Of a stretch of 64,000 nt of DNA, positions 19,011 to 27,984 are shown one piece after another. Below the pieces are notes generated by a model, which made no database searches, was not told where the DNA came from, and saw only the letters and a program-made list of their open reading frames with translations. Origin of the DNA: CAIYRG01 sp963747255 (GTDB lineage Bacteria; Pseudomonadota; Alphaproteobacteria; Micropepsales; Micropepsaceae). Where the stretch lies: positions 62,001 to 126,000 of the forward strand of contig CAVVEG010000001.1 of the NCBI GenBank assembly GCA_963747255.1. Direction: 5' to 3'. How positions within the stretch are numbered: position 1 is the first letter of the stretch; every line of letters begins with the position of its first letter. The position numbers and the translations under genes are program-made.

Positions 19011-19173
19011 ACCCGGCAGCAAAGACGGGGGGGCTCCCGTTATCGCTACCAGTCATCGTGGAACGCGCCCACGAGCCGGCCCGTTATCAGGGTAGCGGTT
19101 CGATGCCTAAAACATGGAATCGCACCAGAACGGCAGGGATTTGATGGAAGTCGAATACTCTGCCGTTCTCATT

Positions 19174-19269
19174 TTATTCCGCTTCGTAGGCGCGCTTCAG
19201 CGCAGCGATGTTGAATTTTTCCATTTGCAGAAATGTGCGCGTCACGCGCGCAATACTGAGACAAATCAC
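19174..19269 (-). pseudogene. Possible tail fragment of a VOC/PhnB-like protein
   Basis: A 31-codon frame starts with GTG in a GTGA overlap with the stop of the DUF2891 gene. It ends in a segment (LQMEKFNIAALKRAYEAE) that resembles the usual C-terminus of VOC-superfamily PhnB-like proteins. The rest of that protein is absent. It could be a decayed remnant or a short real gene. The resemblance is from memory of the family and is weak evidence. Confidence 0.35.
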
Positions 19270-20286
19270 CCATCGGCCCGTTCCGCCGACAACAATGCGA
19301 GCAGCGCGTAGGTGGCGAGCCAGTGTTCGCCCATATAGTCACCCCTGATCCTCGGCATTGCGGTGCTGAGATGCCGTTCTGCGGCGATCCTGGCCAATGA
19401 CCGGACAGGATTTTCGGGCTCCAGTAACGATGCGATTTCGAACCATGACCAGGCGCGGCTCAGATTGAGACCGTCCAGATGTACGATCCTGCCATCGCCA
19501 CGGTCACTGACATGGGCCGGGTCAAACAGCGACGCGGGTTGTCCCTGCTGAAGCCGCGGGAGAAATCGCGCGAACCAGGCGCGAAATTCCTGCGTTCCGA
19601 GCGCCGCGCCCATGCACTGGACTTCCACGAGTGAAGGCGACAGAAAGTCTTCCCCGCATGGTTCCCGGCACTGGCAATCCGCATCGCTTTCGTACCATCG
19701 GAGGGCTGTGGAGCGCAGCAACCCGGCAAATGGATCATCTCCGGCCGCATGGGCGTAATCGAATGCGAGCCGGAGCGCAAAAGCCGTATTGCCATGCGTG
19801 CCGCAACGGACCGGATAAGTCGCGCGTGGAAGCCATTCAGCGAATTTCTGTACAAACGCGCGGGCGAGTGGAGAAAGAATCGCCGCCCACCGCGCGTCCC
19901 GGCCGGTATGCCGAAACAATTCGCCCTGAAGCCCAAGCAGCCAGGCCCAGCCATAGGGCCGCTCGAAGGTACCCGATGCCGGTCGAGCCAGATACGCAGC
20001 CTCACCCGCGACATTTTCTGGTGTGAACGCCCGTTCGAACAACTCCCGGATCGCGCCACCCTCCGGCAAGTCCGGAAACCGACGAAGCATCGTCGCAAGC
20101 AGCCAGTATGAATGGACACAGGAATGCCAGTCGAAGCTGCCATAGAAAACCGGGTGCAGCAGCCGGGGCGTTTGCAGCGTCCTCCGGCCCGGACAGCACG
20201 TGATCCAGTTTGTTCGGGAATTCGCGCGTGACATGGGAAAGCGCGGTGGATGCAAGAAAGGAGGCATTGGCGGAATCGAGCTTCAT
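19266..20286 (-). pseudogene. DUF2891 protein, interrupted by a frameshift
   Basis: The N-terminal part from the ATG at 20286 (SHVTREFPNKLDHVL, GPEDAANAP) and the following part in another frame (RLLHPVFYGSFDWHSCVHS onward to 19266) together match DUF2891 from end to end. The break falls at the G run 20165-20168 (C4 on the coding strand), where one missing base explains it. DUF2891 proteins look like alpha/alpha-barrel enzymes of unknown activity and are known to cluster with DUF969, DUF979 and pyroglutamate-related genes, as here. The gene is last in the operon, 30 bases after DUF979. Confidence 0.8.
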
Positions 20287-20316
20287 GCAGAATGGAACGC
20301 GATGGGACCGTGGCTG

Positions 20317-21270
20317 TCAACGAAAGACGAAAACGTACATCAGCATAGCGTTGACCAGGAGCAGCAGCATGGCCGTCGGGATTTGCGCCGCGATCACCGC
20401 ATGACGGTTCTGCAACCCCAGCAATGCGGCCGGCACCAGATTGAAGTTCGCTGCCATCGGCGTCATCAGCGTTCCGCAAAAGCCCGAAAGCATTCCGATC
20501 GCAGCCATGGCGATCGCATCGCCGTGGAATTTCGTGACGATCAGCGGTAATCCCACGCCGATGGTCAGCACCGGAAAAGCTGCAAAAGCGTTGCCCATGA
20601 CGGCGGTGAACAGGGCCATTCCAAAGCTGTAGGCCAGAACCGCCGCAATTCGGCTGCCCTCCGGAATCACCTGCGTCGCAATTAGCCCGATTGCTGTTCC
20701 GACACCGGTAATCGCGAACACCGCGCCGAGCGCCGAGAGCATTTGTGGCAGCAAAGCCGCCCAGCCAAGCAGATCCATCAACCGCCGGCCCTCATCAACG
20801 GCTGCAACAATGCGCTCCCGCAACAGGACGCGGCACAGAAGCACCGCAACAATGGCAGCGAGCGCCAATCCTGTCAGCGTGCTTTGCGACGGGTCAATCA
20901 GCGGCCGTCCGCCAAAAGACAGCCGCTTCAGAACCAGCGACGCAAATACGGTCATTAATGGAATCATCAGTGCAGGTATGAACACCAGATTCCCGAACCG
21001 GCGAGCCAGCGCGCTGCGTTCCCCGGGCGTGGTCGTGTCAACGCGCCCAATCCCCAGACCGGCGGTTCCGGCGATCGCCACCATTGCGAGCACCAGCACA
21101 CCGTTTCCGAGGTCTGACAACCAGTCGCCAAACAGGAAACTGACCGAAAACAAGCCCCAGAACCCGGCATTCACCCAACGTCTGCGATTGCTCCGGTCTC
21201 TTGCGCTCAAGACGGCGACGGCAGCGAACAGCAGGCCCGCCAGAGCATAAACGGGCCCGATCCCGATCAT
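20317..21270 (-). CDS. DUF979 membrane protein, candidate 5-oxoproline permease component
   Basis: An intact 317-residue, very hydrophobic protein with about nine to ten transmembrane segments, matching DUF979. Recognisable blocks are GNGVLVLAMVAIAG, SFGMALFTAVMGNAFAAFPV and LSGFCGTLMTPMAANFN. Its start overlaps the stop of DUF969 in an ATGA junction, so the two are translated together and probably form one transporter. DUF969/DUF979 pairs recur with 5-oxoprolinase or pyroglutamyl peptidase genes, and the adjacent 5-oxoprolinase fits. The transport role is inferred, not shown by sequence. Confidence 0.85.
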   Translation of the reverse strand: MIGIGPVYALAGLLFAAVAVLSARDRSNRRRWVNAGFWGLFSVSFLFGDWLSDLGNGVLVLAMVAIAGTAGLGIGRVDTTTPGERSALARRFGNLVFIPALMIPLMTVFASLVLKRLSFGGRPLIDPSQSTLTGLALAAIVAVLLCRVLLRERIVAAVDEGRRLMDLLGWAALLPQMLSALGAVFAITGVGTAIGLIATQVIPEGSRIAAVLAYSFGMALFTAVMGNAFAAFPVLTIGVGLPLIVTKFHGDAIAMAAIGMLSGFCGTLMTPMAANFNLVPAALLGLQNRHAVIAAQIPTAMLLLLVNAMLMYVFVFR

Positions 21271-21942
21271 TGCGTGAGTGACTTGAATCTGCGCCCGAAC
21301 AGCACGATGCGCAAACTGTGAATCGCAAACGCCGCAAAAGCCGTTGGAATAGCCCAGAGAGACAGTTGCAGGGGATCGGCATTCACCCCGTTCTGCGCCA
21401 GAAAACCCTTGATCAGCAGAATCGAGCCGACGGCGACGAAAATGTCTTCGCCGAAGAAAGCGCCGACATTTTCCGCCGCCGCGCTATGGGCCCGGATGGC
21501 CTCCCGCTGCTCTTCCGTCAAACGCCCCAACCGCGCTTCTGCAGCGGCTTCTGCCATTGGCGCAATCAGCGGGCGCACCATGGTCGCCTGTCCGCCCAGC
21601 GAAGTCAGGCCAAATGCCATGCTCACCTGCCGCACCAGAAGATATGTGCACAGAATCGATGCCACTCCGGCGCCGCGGATTTTCAGGATCAGTTCGCGCG
21701 CCCTTTCCTGCAGGCCGGCGCGTTCCAGCGCCCCGATTGCCGGAAGCACCAGCCAGGTGAGACTCGACATACCGGTTCTCATTGAAGGCTTTGCCGAAGG
21801 TGGCGAGCACAACGGCAGGATCCAGCCCGCCTGCGATCCCGCTGACCAGCGCCGCCAGGACCACCACCACAAGCGGGTTGATCCGGGCGACAAATCCCAG
21901 CACCACGACGGCAACGCCGCACAATGGCAGAAATTGGCTCAG
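21267..21942 (-). pseudogene. DUF969 membrane protein, interrupted by a frameshift
   Basis: The N-terminal part (SQFLPLCGVAVVVLGF, then VARINPLVVVVLAALVSG, GKAFNENRY) reads to about 21770. The continuation (MSSLTWLVLPAIGALERAGL onward) is in another frame to 21267. Together they match DUF969, partner of DUF979. Loss of two bases from a TATA-like repeat at about 21768-21773 restores the family sequence NRYMS. The best start is a CTG at 21942, overlapping the native stop of the 5-oxoprolinase as CTGA; the first ordinary start is TTG at 21924. The intact protein would be an inner-membrane partner of DUF979. Confidence 0.75.
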
Positions 21943-21988
21943 CCTTCTCCTCCAGGTGCGCCAAACCCTCCACCGCCGGGAGTCTCAA

Positions 21989-24900
21989 TCACAAAACTGT
22001 CGCCGTCCTGCATCTCCACCGTTGCCGTAGCGCCGCAGATTTCAACCGGTCCGCCTTTGCGCACCACCAGATTGCATCCCGCACTTGCCGGTGAGCCGCC
22101 TTCCAGTCCAAACGGCGCCACCCGTCTCCTGTTCGACAAATCGAGGCGGTCATAGGCCGCCGGAATGTCAGTCTACGAACGACACCGTCGCCGCCCCGGT
22201 GAATTCCCGCGCCCCCGGAGCCCTCCCGGATTGAGAATTCCTCCAGCAGGACGGGAAACCGCGTTTCCAGCACTTCAGGATCGGTCAGCCGCGTATTCGT
22301 CATGTGCGTGTGCACCGCACTGGTGCCGTCATGATCCGGCCCCGCGCCCGATCCACCGCACACCGTCTCGTAATATTGCAGCTCACCGTTGCCGAAGGTG
22401 AAATTGTTCATTGTCCCTTGTGCTGCGGCCTGAACGCCCAACGCTCCATAAAGCGCGTCGGTTATGGCCTGACTGGTCTCCACATTTCCCGCCACCACAG
22501 CTGCGGGATAACGCGGGTTCAGCATTGAGCCTTCGGGAACGATCAATTCCACCGGGCGCAGGCACCCTTCATTCAGCGGGATCTCGTCATCCATCAGTGT
22601 CCGGAGCACGTACAGAACGGCTGCGCGGCAGACCGAGAGAGGCGCGTTGAAATTGTTGTCCAGTTGCCCGCTTGTGCCGGTAAAGTCGATGCGCAGACGG
22701 CGGTTGCCATGATCGGCTGAAATCGCAACGCGAATGACTGCCCCGCAATCCATCTCACAATCGAACTGTCCGTCGCGGATGCGCCCGATGATCCGGCGTA
22801 CGGATTCCGCCGCATTGTCCTGGACGTGGCGCATATAGGCGTGCACGACCGCACGGCCGTGGCGGACGATCAGCTTGCGCAACGCCGCAACGCCTTTCAG
22901 ACACGCCGCAACCTGCGCTTTCAGATCAGAGATATTCTGATCGGGATTGCGCGCCGGATACGGCCCGGAGGCGAGCACGTCCCGTATTGCTCTTTCCAGG
23001 AACTGACCCTCGTCAACCAGCAGAACATTGTCGAGCAACACGCCTTCCTCATCGACGTGCCGGCTCGAAGGCGGCATGGAACCGGGCGTCAGGCCCCCAA
23101 TATCGGCATGGTGCCCGCGCGCTGCGACATAGGCAATGAGTTGGCCGTCTGAATCGAACCCCGGCATGATCACGGTCACATCGGGCAGGTGCGATCCCCC
23201 ATGATACGGCGCGTTCAGCACATAGACATCGCCCGGTCTTATGCCACGGCCATCGCGACGATCTCCGCGCGCGGCGATGATAGTCCGAACCGAATCGCCC
23301 ATTGAACCGAGATGCACCGGGATATGCGGTGCGTTCGCGATCAGTGCGCCGTCGCGATCGAACAGCGCGCAGGAAAAATCCAGCCGCTCCTTGATATTGA
23401 CCGATGTCGCGGTGTTTTGCAGCGCGACGCCCATCTCTTCCGCAATTGCCATGAACGCATTGTTGAAGATTTCGAGTTGTACCGGATCGACCGCGCTGTT
23501 CGCCACAACCCGCTCCGGAGGACTGCCCGCCCGCTCCAGCACGATGTTTCGCCATTGATCGACGATCGCGCGCCAGCCCGGCTCGATCACCGTCGTCGCG
23601 TTACGCTCGCGGATGATGGCCGGTCCATCGACGATGCTCTCACGGGTGAGCAATTCCCGGTCGTGGACATCGATTTCCAGACGGTGCCCATCAATATGGG
23701 CCCAAACGCGGGCGCCCGAAAACGACGCCCTCGTCGCAGTTTCTTCGGCCGGTGCTTCTGTTTGCGCCGAAACCACGCCAATTCCCTCCACCGACAGCGT
23801 CTGAACGATGACCGGCCGGTCGCGCACGACAAAGCCAAACCGCTCGCGGTGCTGCGCATCGAAGGCTGCACGCATCGCATCTGCGCTGTCGAGGCGCACC
23901 CGCAGCGCACTGTCCACACCGGAATAGCTAAGCTCGGCCGTCGCAAAATATTCGATCCGCGCGAACGCCACCTTCTGCCGCGCGATCTCATCCCCCACCT
24001 GGTTGCGGAGCAATTCCGCAATTTCCCACAGCGCCGCCTGCTCAAGCGGTGCGTTCACGGATTGCTCGCGCAATCTGCGCACCTCCGCCATGCCAATCCC
24101 ATACGCAGAAAGCACGCCCGCCAGCGGATGAATCAATATGCGCCGGATGCCGAGCGTGTCCGCCACAAGGCAAGCATGCTGTCCGGCAGCGCCACCGAAC
24201 GCGACAAGCGCATGCCGCGTCATGTCATGACCCCGTTCCAGTGAAATTTGCCGGATGGCCCTTGCCATATTGGAAACTGCAATTTCGATGAAGCCCTGTG
24301 CAATTTCCGTGGGAGCGATCGCCTTTCCGGTTTTCGCCGCGACCTCCGCCGACAATTCCATGAACTTGTGCTCGACCACGGCCTCATCGATCGGGGAATT
24401 GCCGCCCGGCCCGAAGCAGCAGGGGAAAAACGCCGCCTGCAATTTCCCAAGCATTACGTTGCAGTCGGTAATTGTCAGCGGTCCACCCTGTCCGTAGCAG
24501 GCCGGGCCGGGAACCGCGCCGGCCGATTGCGGGCCGACCCGGAATCGCATTCCGTCAAATGTACAGATCGAACCGCCTCCGGCTGCGATCGTATGAATCT
24601 CGAGCATCGGCACGTGCAGCCGAACGCCACCGATCGATGTCCCGTGTGTGCGTTCATACTGCCCCGCGAAATGTGAAACATCGGTCGATGTCCCGCCCAT
24701 GTCGAAACCAATGACAGAGTCAAAGCCGGCCTGCTTTGCCACGCGCGACATTCCGGCAATACCGCCCGCCGGACCCGACAGCACTGCATCGCGGCCCCGA
24801 AACGAGGCCGCTTCCGCCAGTCCACCCGACGACTGCATGAAGAACAGCTTTGCCGCGGGGTCGAGATTCCGCCGGACTTGATCGGCATAGTCGCGAAGCA

Positions 24901-25549
24901 GCGGTGACAGATAGCAATCGAGCACGGTCGTGTCGCCACGGGGGATCAGCTTGATCAGTTGCGCGATCTCATGGCTCATGGAGATCTGCGTGAACCCTGT
25001 CTCCCGCGCGATGACGGCAGCGCGCTGCTCGTGAGCGGGGAAACGGTAGGAATGCATAAGCACGATCGCGATACTGCGAAAACCGGCATCATATGCCGCT
25101 TCCATCATCCGGCGGGTTGAGGCTTCATTCAGTGGCCGGATGATTTCTCCTTCGGCCGTCACCCTTTCATCGAGTTCGATCGCGGATTTATAGAGTGGTT
25201 CCGGCAGCACGATGTGCCGGGCGAAGATCCTGGGGCGACTCTGATACCCGATCCTGAGCGCGTCGCGATGACCGCGCGTGATCGCCAGCACCGTGGATTC
25301 ACCTTTTCGTTCCAGCAGCGCATTTGTCGCAATCGTCGTGCCCATTTTCACCGCCGAAATCGGACCGGCGCCGTATTGCTGCATCAGGCCCTGGATGCCG
25401 GCGGTCGCCGCGTCGCGGTATTGAGCAGGATTTTCCGAAAGCAGCTTCCTTGTAACCAGCGGACCACCCCGCCGCCACCCGATGATGTCGGTGAAAGTGC
25501 CGCCGCGGTCGATCCAGAATTCCCACTCAGCGTCGCTTTGCTCGCTCAT
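21989..25549 (-). CDS. ATP-dependent 5-oxoprolinase (fused HyuA-HyuB), C-terminus frameshifted
   Basis: A 1186-residue frame joins a hydantoinase A-like half (residues 1 to about 660, with WIDRGGTFTDI, MGTTIATNALLERKG, DMGGTSTDVSHFAG and GGAAGQHACLVA nucleotide-binding motifs) to a hydantoinase B-like half (from about 675, with DPVQLEIFNNAFMAIAEEMG and NVETSQAITDALYGALG). This is the layout of full-length 5-oxoprolinase, which uses ATP to open 5-oxoproline to glutamate. After RRPMTASI the frame slips: one T missing at 22138-22140 would restore LSNRRRVAPFGLEGG and a glycine-rich tail, FVIETPGGGGFGAPGGEG, ending at 21939. As written the last 55 or so residues are wrong. It is the first gene of the DUF969-DUF979-DUF2891 operon. 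Confidence 0.88.
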   Translation of the reverse strand: MSEQSDAEWEFWIDRGGTFTDIIGWRRGGPLVTRKLLSENPAQYRDAATAGIQGLMQQYGAGPISAVKMGTTIATNALLERKGESTVLAITRGHRDALRIGYQSRPRIFARHIVLPEPLYKSAIELDERVTAEGEIIRPLNEASTRRMMEAAYDAGFRSIAIVLMHSYRFPAHEQRAAVIARETGFTQISMSHEIAQLIKLIPRGDTTVLDCYLSPLLRDYADQVRRNLDPAAKLFFMQSSGGLAEAASFRGRDAVLSGPAGGIAGMSRVAKQAGFDSVIGFDMGGTSTDVSHFAGQYERTHGTSIGGVRLHVPMLEIHTIAAGGGSICTFDGMRFRVGPQSAGAVPGPACYGQGGPLTITDCNVMLGKLQAAFFPCCFGPGGNSPIDEAVVEHKFMELSAEVAAKTGKAIAPTEIAQGFIEIAVSNMARAIRQISLERGHDMTRHALVAFGGAAGQHACLVADTLGIRRILIHPLAGVLSAYGIGMAEVRRLREQSVNAPLEQAALWEIAELLRNQVGDEIARQKVAFARIEYFATAELSYSGVDSALRVRLDSADAMRAAFDAQHRERFGFVVRDRPVIVQTLSVEGIGVVSAQTEAPAEETATRASFSGARVWAHIDGHRLEIDVHDRELLTRESIVDGPAIIRERNATTVIEPGWRAIVDQWRNIVLERAGSPPERVVANSAVDPVQLEIFNNAFMAIAEEMGVALQNTATSVNIKERLDFSCALFDRDGALIANAPHIPVHLGSMGDSVRTIIAARGDRRDGRGIRPGDVYVLNAPYHGGSHLPDVTVIMPGFDSDGQLIAYVAARGHHADIGGLTPGSMPPSSRHVDEEGVLLDNVLLVDEGQFLERAIRDVLASGPYPARNPDQNISDLKAQVAACLKGVAALRKLIVRHGRAVVHAYMRHVQDNAAESVRRIIGRIRDGQFDCEMDCGAVIRVAISADHGNRRLRIDFTGTSGQLDNNFNAPLSVCRAAVLYVLRTLMDDEIPLNEGCLRPVELIVPEGSMLNPRYPAAVVAGNVETSQAITDALYGALGVQAAAQGTMNNFTFGNGELQYYETVCGGSGAGPDHDGTSAVHTHMTNTRLTDPEVLETRFPVLLEEFSIREGSGGAGIHRGGDGVVRRLTFRRPMTASICRTGDGWRRLDWKAAHRQVRDAIWWCAKADRLKSAALRQRWRCRTATVL

Positions 25550-25704
25550 TCTGGCAGGCGAATTCCGGTTGCAGGACGGTTAAATCGTCTTAAAACCCAA
25601 TGTAACTGGGGAAAAAGCGTGGGCAATGCCATTTAATTCCTATGACATCGCACGATTCGTATTGTATGCCTGATTTGCATTGATTCTTCAGGGGGCAAAA
25701 CCCA

Positions 25705-26034
25705 ATGGCCGAAACCGGCAATACCGCAGTGAAATCCGCAGCTCCGAAGGCGAAGGTTGAAACCGTCACCAGCCGTCAACTCGCGATGCAACTCGCGGAA
25801 AAGCACGAGTTGAGCAAGAAGCAGGCGAACGCGATCATGGATGATCTCGCCGGCCTCATAACCAAGCAACTCAAGAAAGGCGTCCGCATCCGTCTTAACG
25901 GACTCGGCATTCTTCAGGTACGCAAACGTCCGGCGCGCATGGGCCGCAACCCTGCTACCGGTGAAGCGATCAAGATCAAGGCAAGCAAGAAGGTTGCCTT
26001 CCGCGTCGCTAAAGAACTCAAAGAATCCGTCTGA
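25705..26034 (+). CDS. HU-family DNA-binding protein
   Basis: A 109-residue histone-like protein. After a low-complexity, Ala/Lys-rich N-terminal tail of about 20 residues it has the HU/IHF fold with the diagnostic beta-arm sequence RKRPARMGRNPATGEAIKI and the helical part LAMQLAEKHELSKKQANAIM. It binds DNA as a dimer and helps organise the nucleoid. It is a single-gene unit followed by a strong hairpin terminator, and the codon choice looks like that of a highly expressed gene. An N-terminal tail of this kind is common in alphaproteobacterial HU proteins. Confidence 0.93.
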   Translation: MAETGNTAVKSAAPKAKVETVTSRQLAMQLAEKHELSKKQANAIMDDLAGLITKQLKKGVRIRLNGLGILQVRKRPARMGRNPATGEAIKIKASKKVAFRVAKELKESV

Positions 26035-26108
26035 TCTGCGGCCGATCATTCGGCCGGAATAGACGAATACGCTTCCCCCTGGGGACAGCTTTCTCTCAAT
26101 GGCTTCGC

Positions 26109-26139
26109 GCAGCCTCCCTTTTCGGGGAGGCTGCATTTT
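26109..26139 (+). terminator. Rho-independent terminator after the HU gene
   Basis: A GC-rich stem (GCAGCCTCCC paired with GGGGAGGCTGC) with a short TTTTC loop is followed by ATTTTC, about 75 bases past the HU stop. Confidence 0.8.
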
Positions 26140-26166
26140 CACTTCGCAAGAAATGCTGTTGCAGTG

Positions 26167-26658
26167 CTAGCGCGCGGCTACCGGCTGCTTCGGAAGAACC
26201 GCGTCAATTCCCACCTGCGCGCATTCTTCCTGTTTCTGCGCGCCGCCAACTCCGATGGCGCCGGCAAATTGACCGTCAATTACGATCGGAAGAGCTCCAG
26301 CCTTCGGGAAATCCTTGATCCACAGCGACGCTTCATTGCGCTGTGTCAGCACATCCTGTTCCAGAGTCTTCGTCGAACGTTGCCAATGTGCCGCGGTCTT
26401 GGCTTTGAGTATCGCGGTCTCCGCAACCGTTGGTCCCGCCCCCTCCATGGAATGAAAATCCATCAGCACACCTGCAATATCCACCACTGCGACTGCGACA
26501 AGAATATTGTTCTTTTCCGCAAAGGCGAGACATGCATCCACCATTTTGCGCGCGGCGGCCGTACTGACCTGTTTGCGCTCAACTGAGACCGCCTGAGCCC
26601 CGGCTGCCGAAGCCGCAAAGCAGGCGCACAGCAGCGCCGGTATGAAAATCTTGCCCAA
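26167..26658 (-). CDS. Secreted GlcG/HbpS-like heme-binding family protein
   Basis: From a TTG at 26658, preceded by AGGGG, this encodes 163 residues with a signal peptide (FIPALLCACFAASAAGA). The mature part is a GlcG/HbpS (DUF336) domain: ARKMVDACLAFAEKNN, VAVVDIAGVLMDFHSM, ILKAKTAAHW and the glycine-rich GQFAGAIGVGGA. Relatives bind heme or corrinoids or are of unknown function. It is convergent with HU across the terminator and stands alone. A longer in-frame start at 26715 would spoil the leader. Confidence 0.85.
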   Translation of the reverse strand: MGKIFIPALLCACFAASAAGAQAVSVERKQVSTAAARKMVDACLAFAEKNNILVAVAVVDIAGVLMDFHSMEGAGPTVAETAILKAKTAAHWQRSTKTLEQDVLTQRNEASLWIKDFPKAGALPIVIDGQFAGAIGVGGAQKQEECAQVGIDAVLPKQPVAAR

Positions 26659-26773
26659 TTTCCCCTCCGCTGATTGTTCCCTCAAGCCAGTATAGCGCGT
26701 TTCTGGTCTCACCATGAAACCCGCGTAACCTCCAATTCGTCACAAACTCTGCTAACCTGCCGGTTGAGCGCAA

Positions 26774-27550
26774 ATGACTGCAACCTCGCCCGCAAGCGAT
26801 CTCGTTACCGGCGATAAGCCTGCCCCCGCCGGCCCGCGTTTTGCTGTTTCCGCGCGCAGTCCCGCCGTTGTGGCATCGCTGCTGCTGCATGTATTCGCGC
26901 TGTTGCTTCTTCTGAATCACATGGCGGCAAATGATCTGGATAGACCCGTCAGGGTCTTTCCCGTCGAAATTGTGCCCGTTGCCGATAGAGCCACGACTCC
27001 AGTTCCGCCGAAGCCGGAATTGCCGAGGCAGCAAACCGCGTCCGTCCGGCCGCAGACAAAAAAGGCGCCTCCGCAACTCATTCCGCTGCCGCTGCCAAGG
27101 CAGGTACCCGCGGCGCCCGAAATTGGCACAGAGCCGGTTCCCCTGCCGCCCAGGGACGAATTGCAAAGCCGGCTGGAGGCCTTCGCGAAGCTCAGCCTTC
27201 CCGGTAACGGTGCGGTATCCGCAAATTCAAACGGTTCAGCCTTCGGCCCCTCGGGTTATGACGTGCGGGATTTCATCCGGGCCCAGGTCGAGCGTCGCTG
27301 GAGTCTCAATCTCGATGCGCTGGAAGACCGAAAGGTTACGGTTTTCATCCACGTCGTTCTTACTCCGGACGGCATCATCAGAAAGGCGGATATCGTCAAC
27401 GATCGCGACACGGACGCGGCGTATCATTCAATTGCCATCAGCGCCCGAAACGCCGTGATCCTCTCGTCTCCCATCACACTTCCGGCGGGAACCCTCTCGG
27501 GGATGCTGGATATCGTGCTCAGTCTCAGCCCCAAAGACACGCTGAATTAG
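26774..27550 (+). CDS. TonB/TolA-like envelope protein
   Basis: A 258-residue protein with a short cytoplasmic N-terminus, one transmembrane segment at about residues 32-49 (VVASLLLHVFALLLLLNH), and a proline-rich periplasmic linker (about 77-130, many PP and PLP). A C-terminal domain of about 100 residues includes VERRWSLNLDALEDRKVTV and VLTPDGIIRKADIV, typical of TonB-C/TolA-like folds. It would span the periplasm. No exbB/exbD or tolQR genes are adjacent, so the assignment as an energy transducer is tentative. Confidence 0.75.
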   Translation: MTATSPASDLVTGDKPAPAGPRFAVSARSPAVVASLLLHVFALLLLLNHMAANDLDRPVRVFPVEIVPVADRATTPVPPKPELPRQQTASVRPQTKKAPPQLIPLPLPRQVPAAPEIGTEPVPLPPRDELQSRLEAFAKLSLPGNGAVSANSNGSAFGPSGYDVRDFIRAQVERRWSLNLDALEDRKVTVFIHVVLTPDGIIRKADIVNDRDTDAAYHSIAISARNAVILSSPITLPAGTLSGMLDIVLSLSPKDTLN

Positions 27551-27984
27551 CGGAAGCGCGAACCCTGTGACAACGCTGTGACAAGCTTGTGGCTGCGCAA
27601 CAAAATCGGAACAAACAATCGCCCCACTTATTTACGCTTGGTTCCCCGGAGCATGCGGCGTGTCGCAATCGGATGACCAGTACCGCAGTGCAGCCAAATT
27701 TTGCCGCGAGCAAGCAGAACGATCCAGTTTTCCGGAAATGAGAGCCGATTGGCTGCGGTTGGCCAAGCTTTGGATGGCATTGGTTCACAAGCCCCCTCCC
27801 GAAGAAGGGCCGCGCAATAAGGAAAGATCCGCCTGATTTGGCGCATCCTTACGGCCAAGCTTGCGTAAGATTTTTGTAAGTCTGCTGTGTTAGCAATTGC
27901 CATTGCAGGGGCTGCAATCCTCCCAAGTCACGTCGGCCCCGCCCCCCAGGGGGCCCTCGTCTGGCTAACGGGGGCCCCACCCCC
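27551..27984. other. Gene-free stretch with GC-rich palindromes at its right end
   Basis: Only short frames of random composition are seen between the TonB-like gene and the convergent sulfatase-modifying-factor-like gene. The last 60 bases are a run of GC-rich inverted repeats. Confidence 0.45.
27941..27954. repeat. GC-rich palindromic unit
   Basis: GCCCCC, a two-base loop and GGGGGC form a perfect hairpin, followed within 30 bases by a second GC-rich palindrome (GGGGGCCCC). It resembles the intergenic palindromic units scattered in alphaproteobacterial genomes, and a related element lies inside hpnB. Confidence 0.4.

Noticed and set aside
22826..24244. Plus-strand frames opposite the 5-oxoprolinase
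   Set aside because: They are shadows; the minus strand carries continuous HyuA-HyuB motifs.
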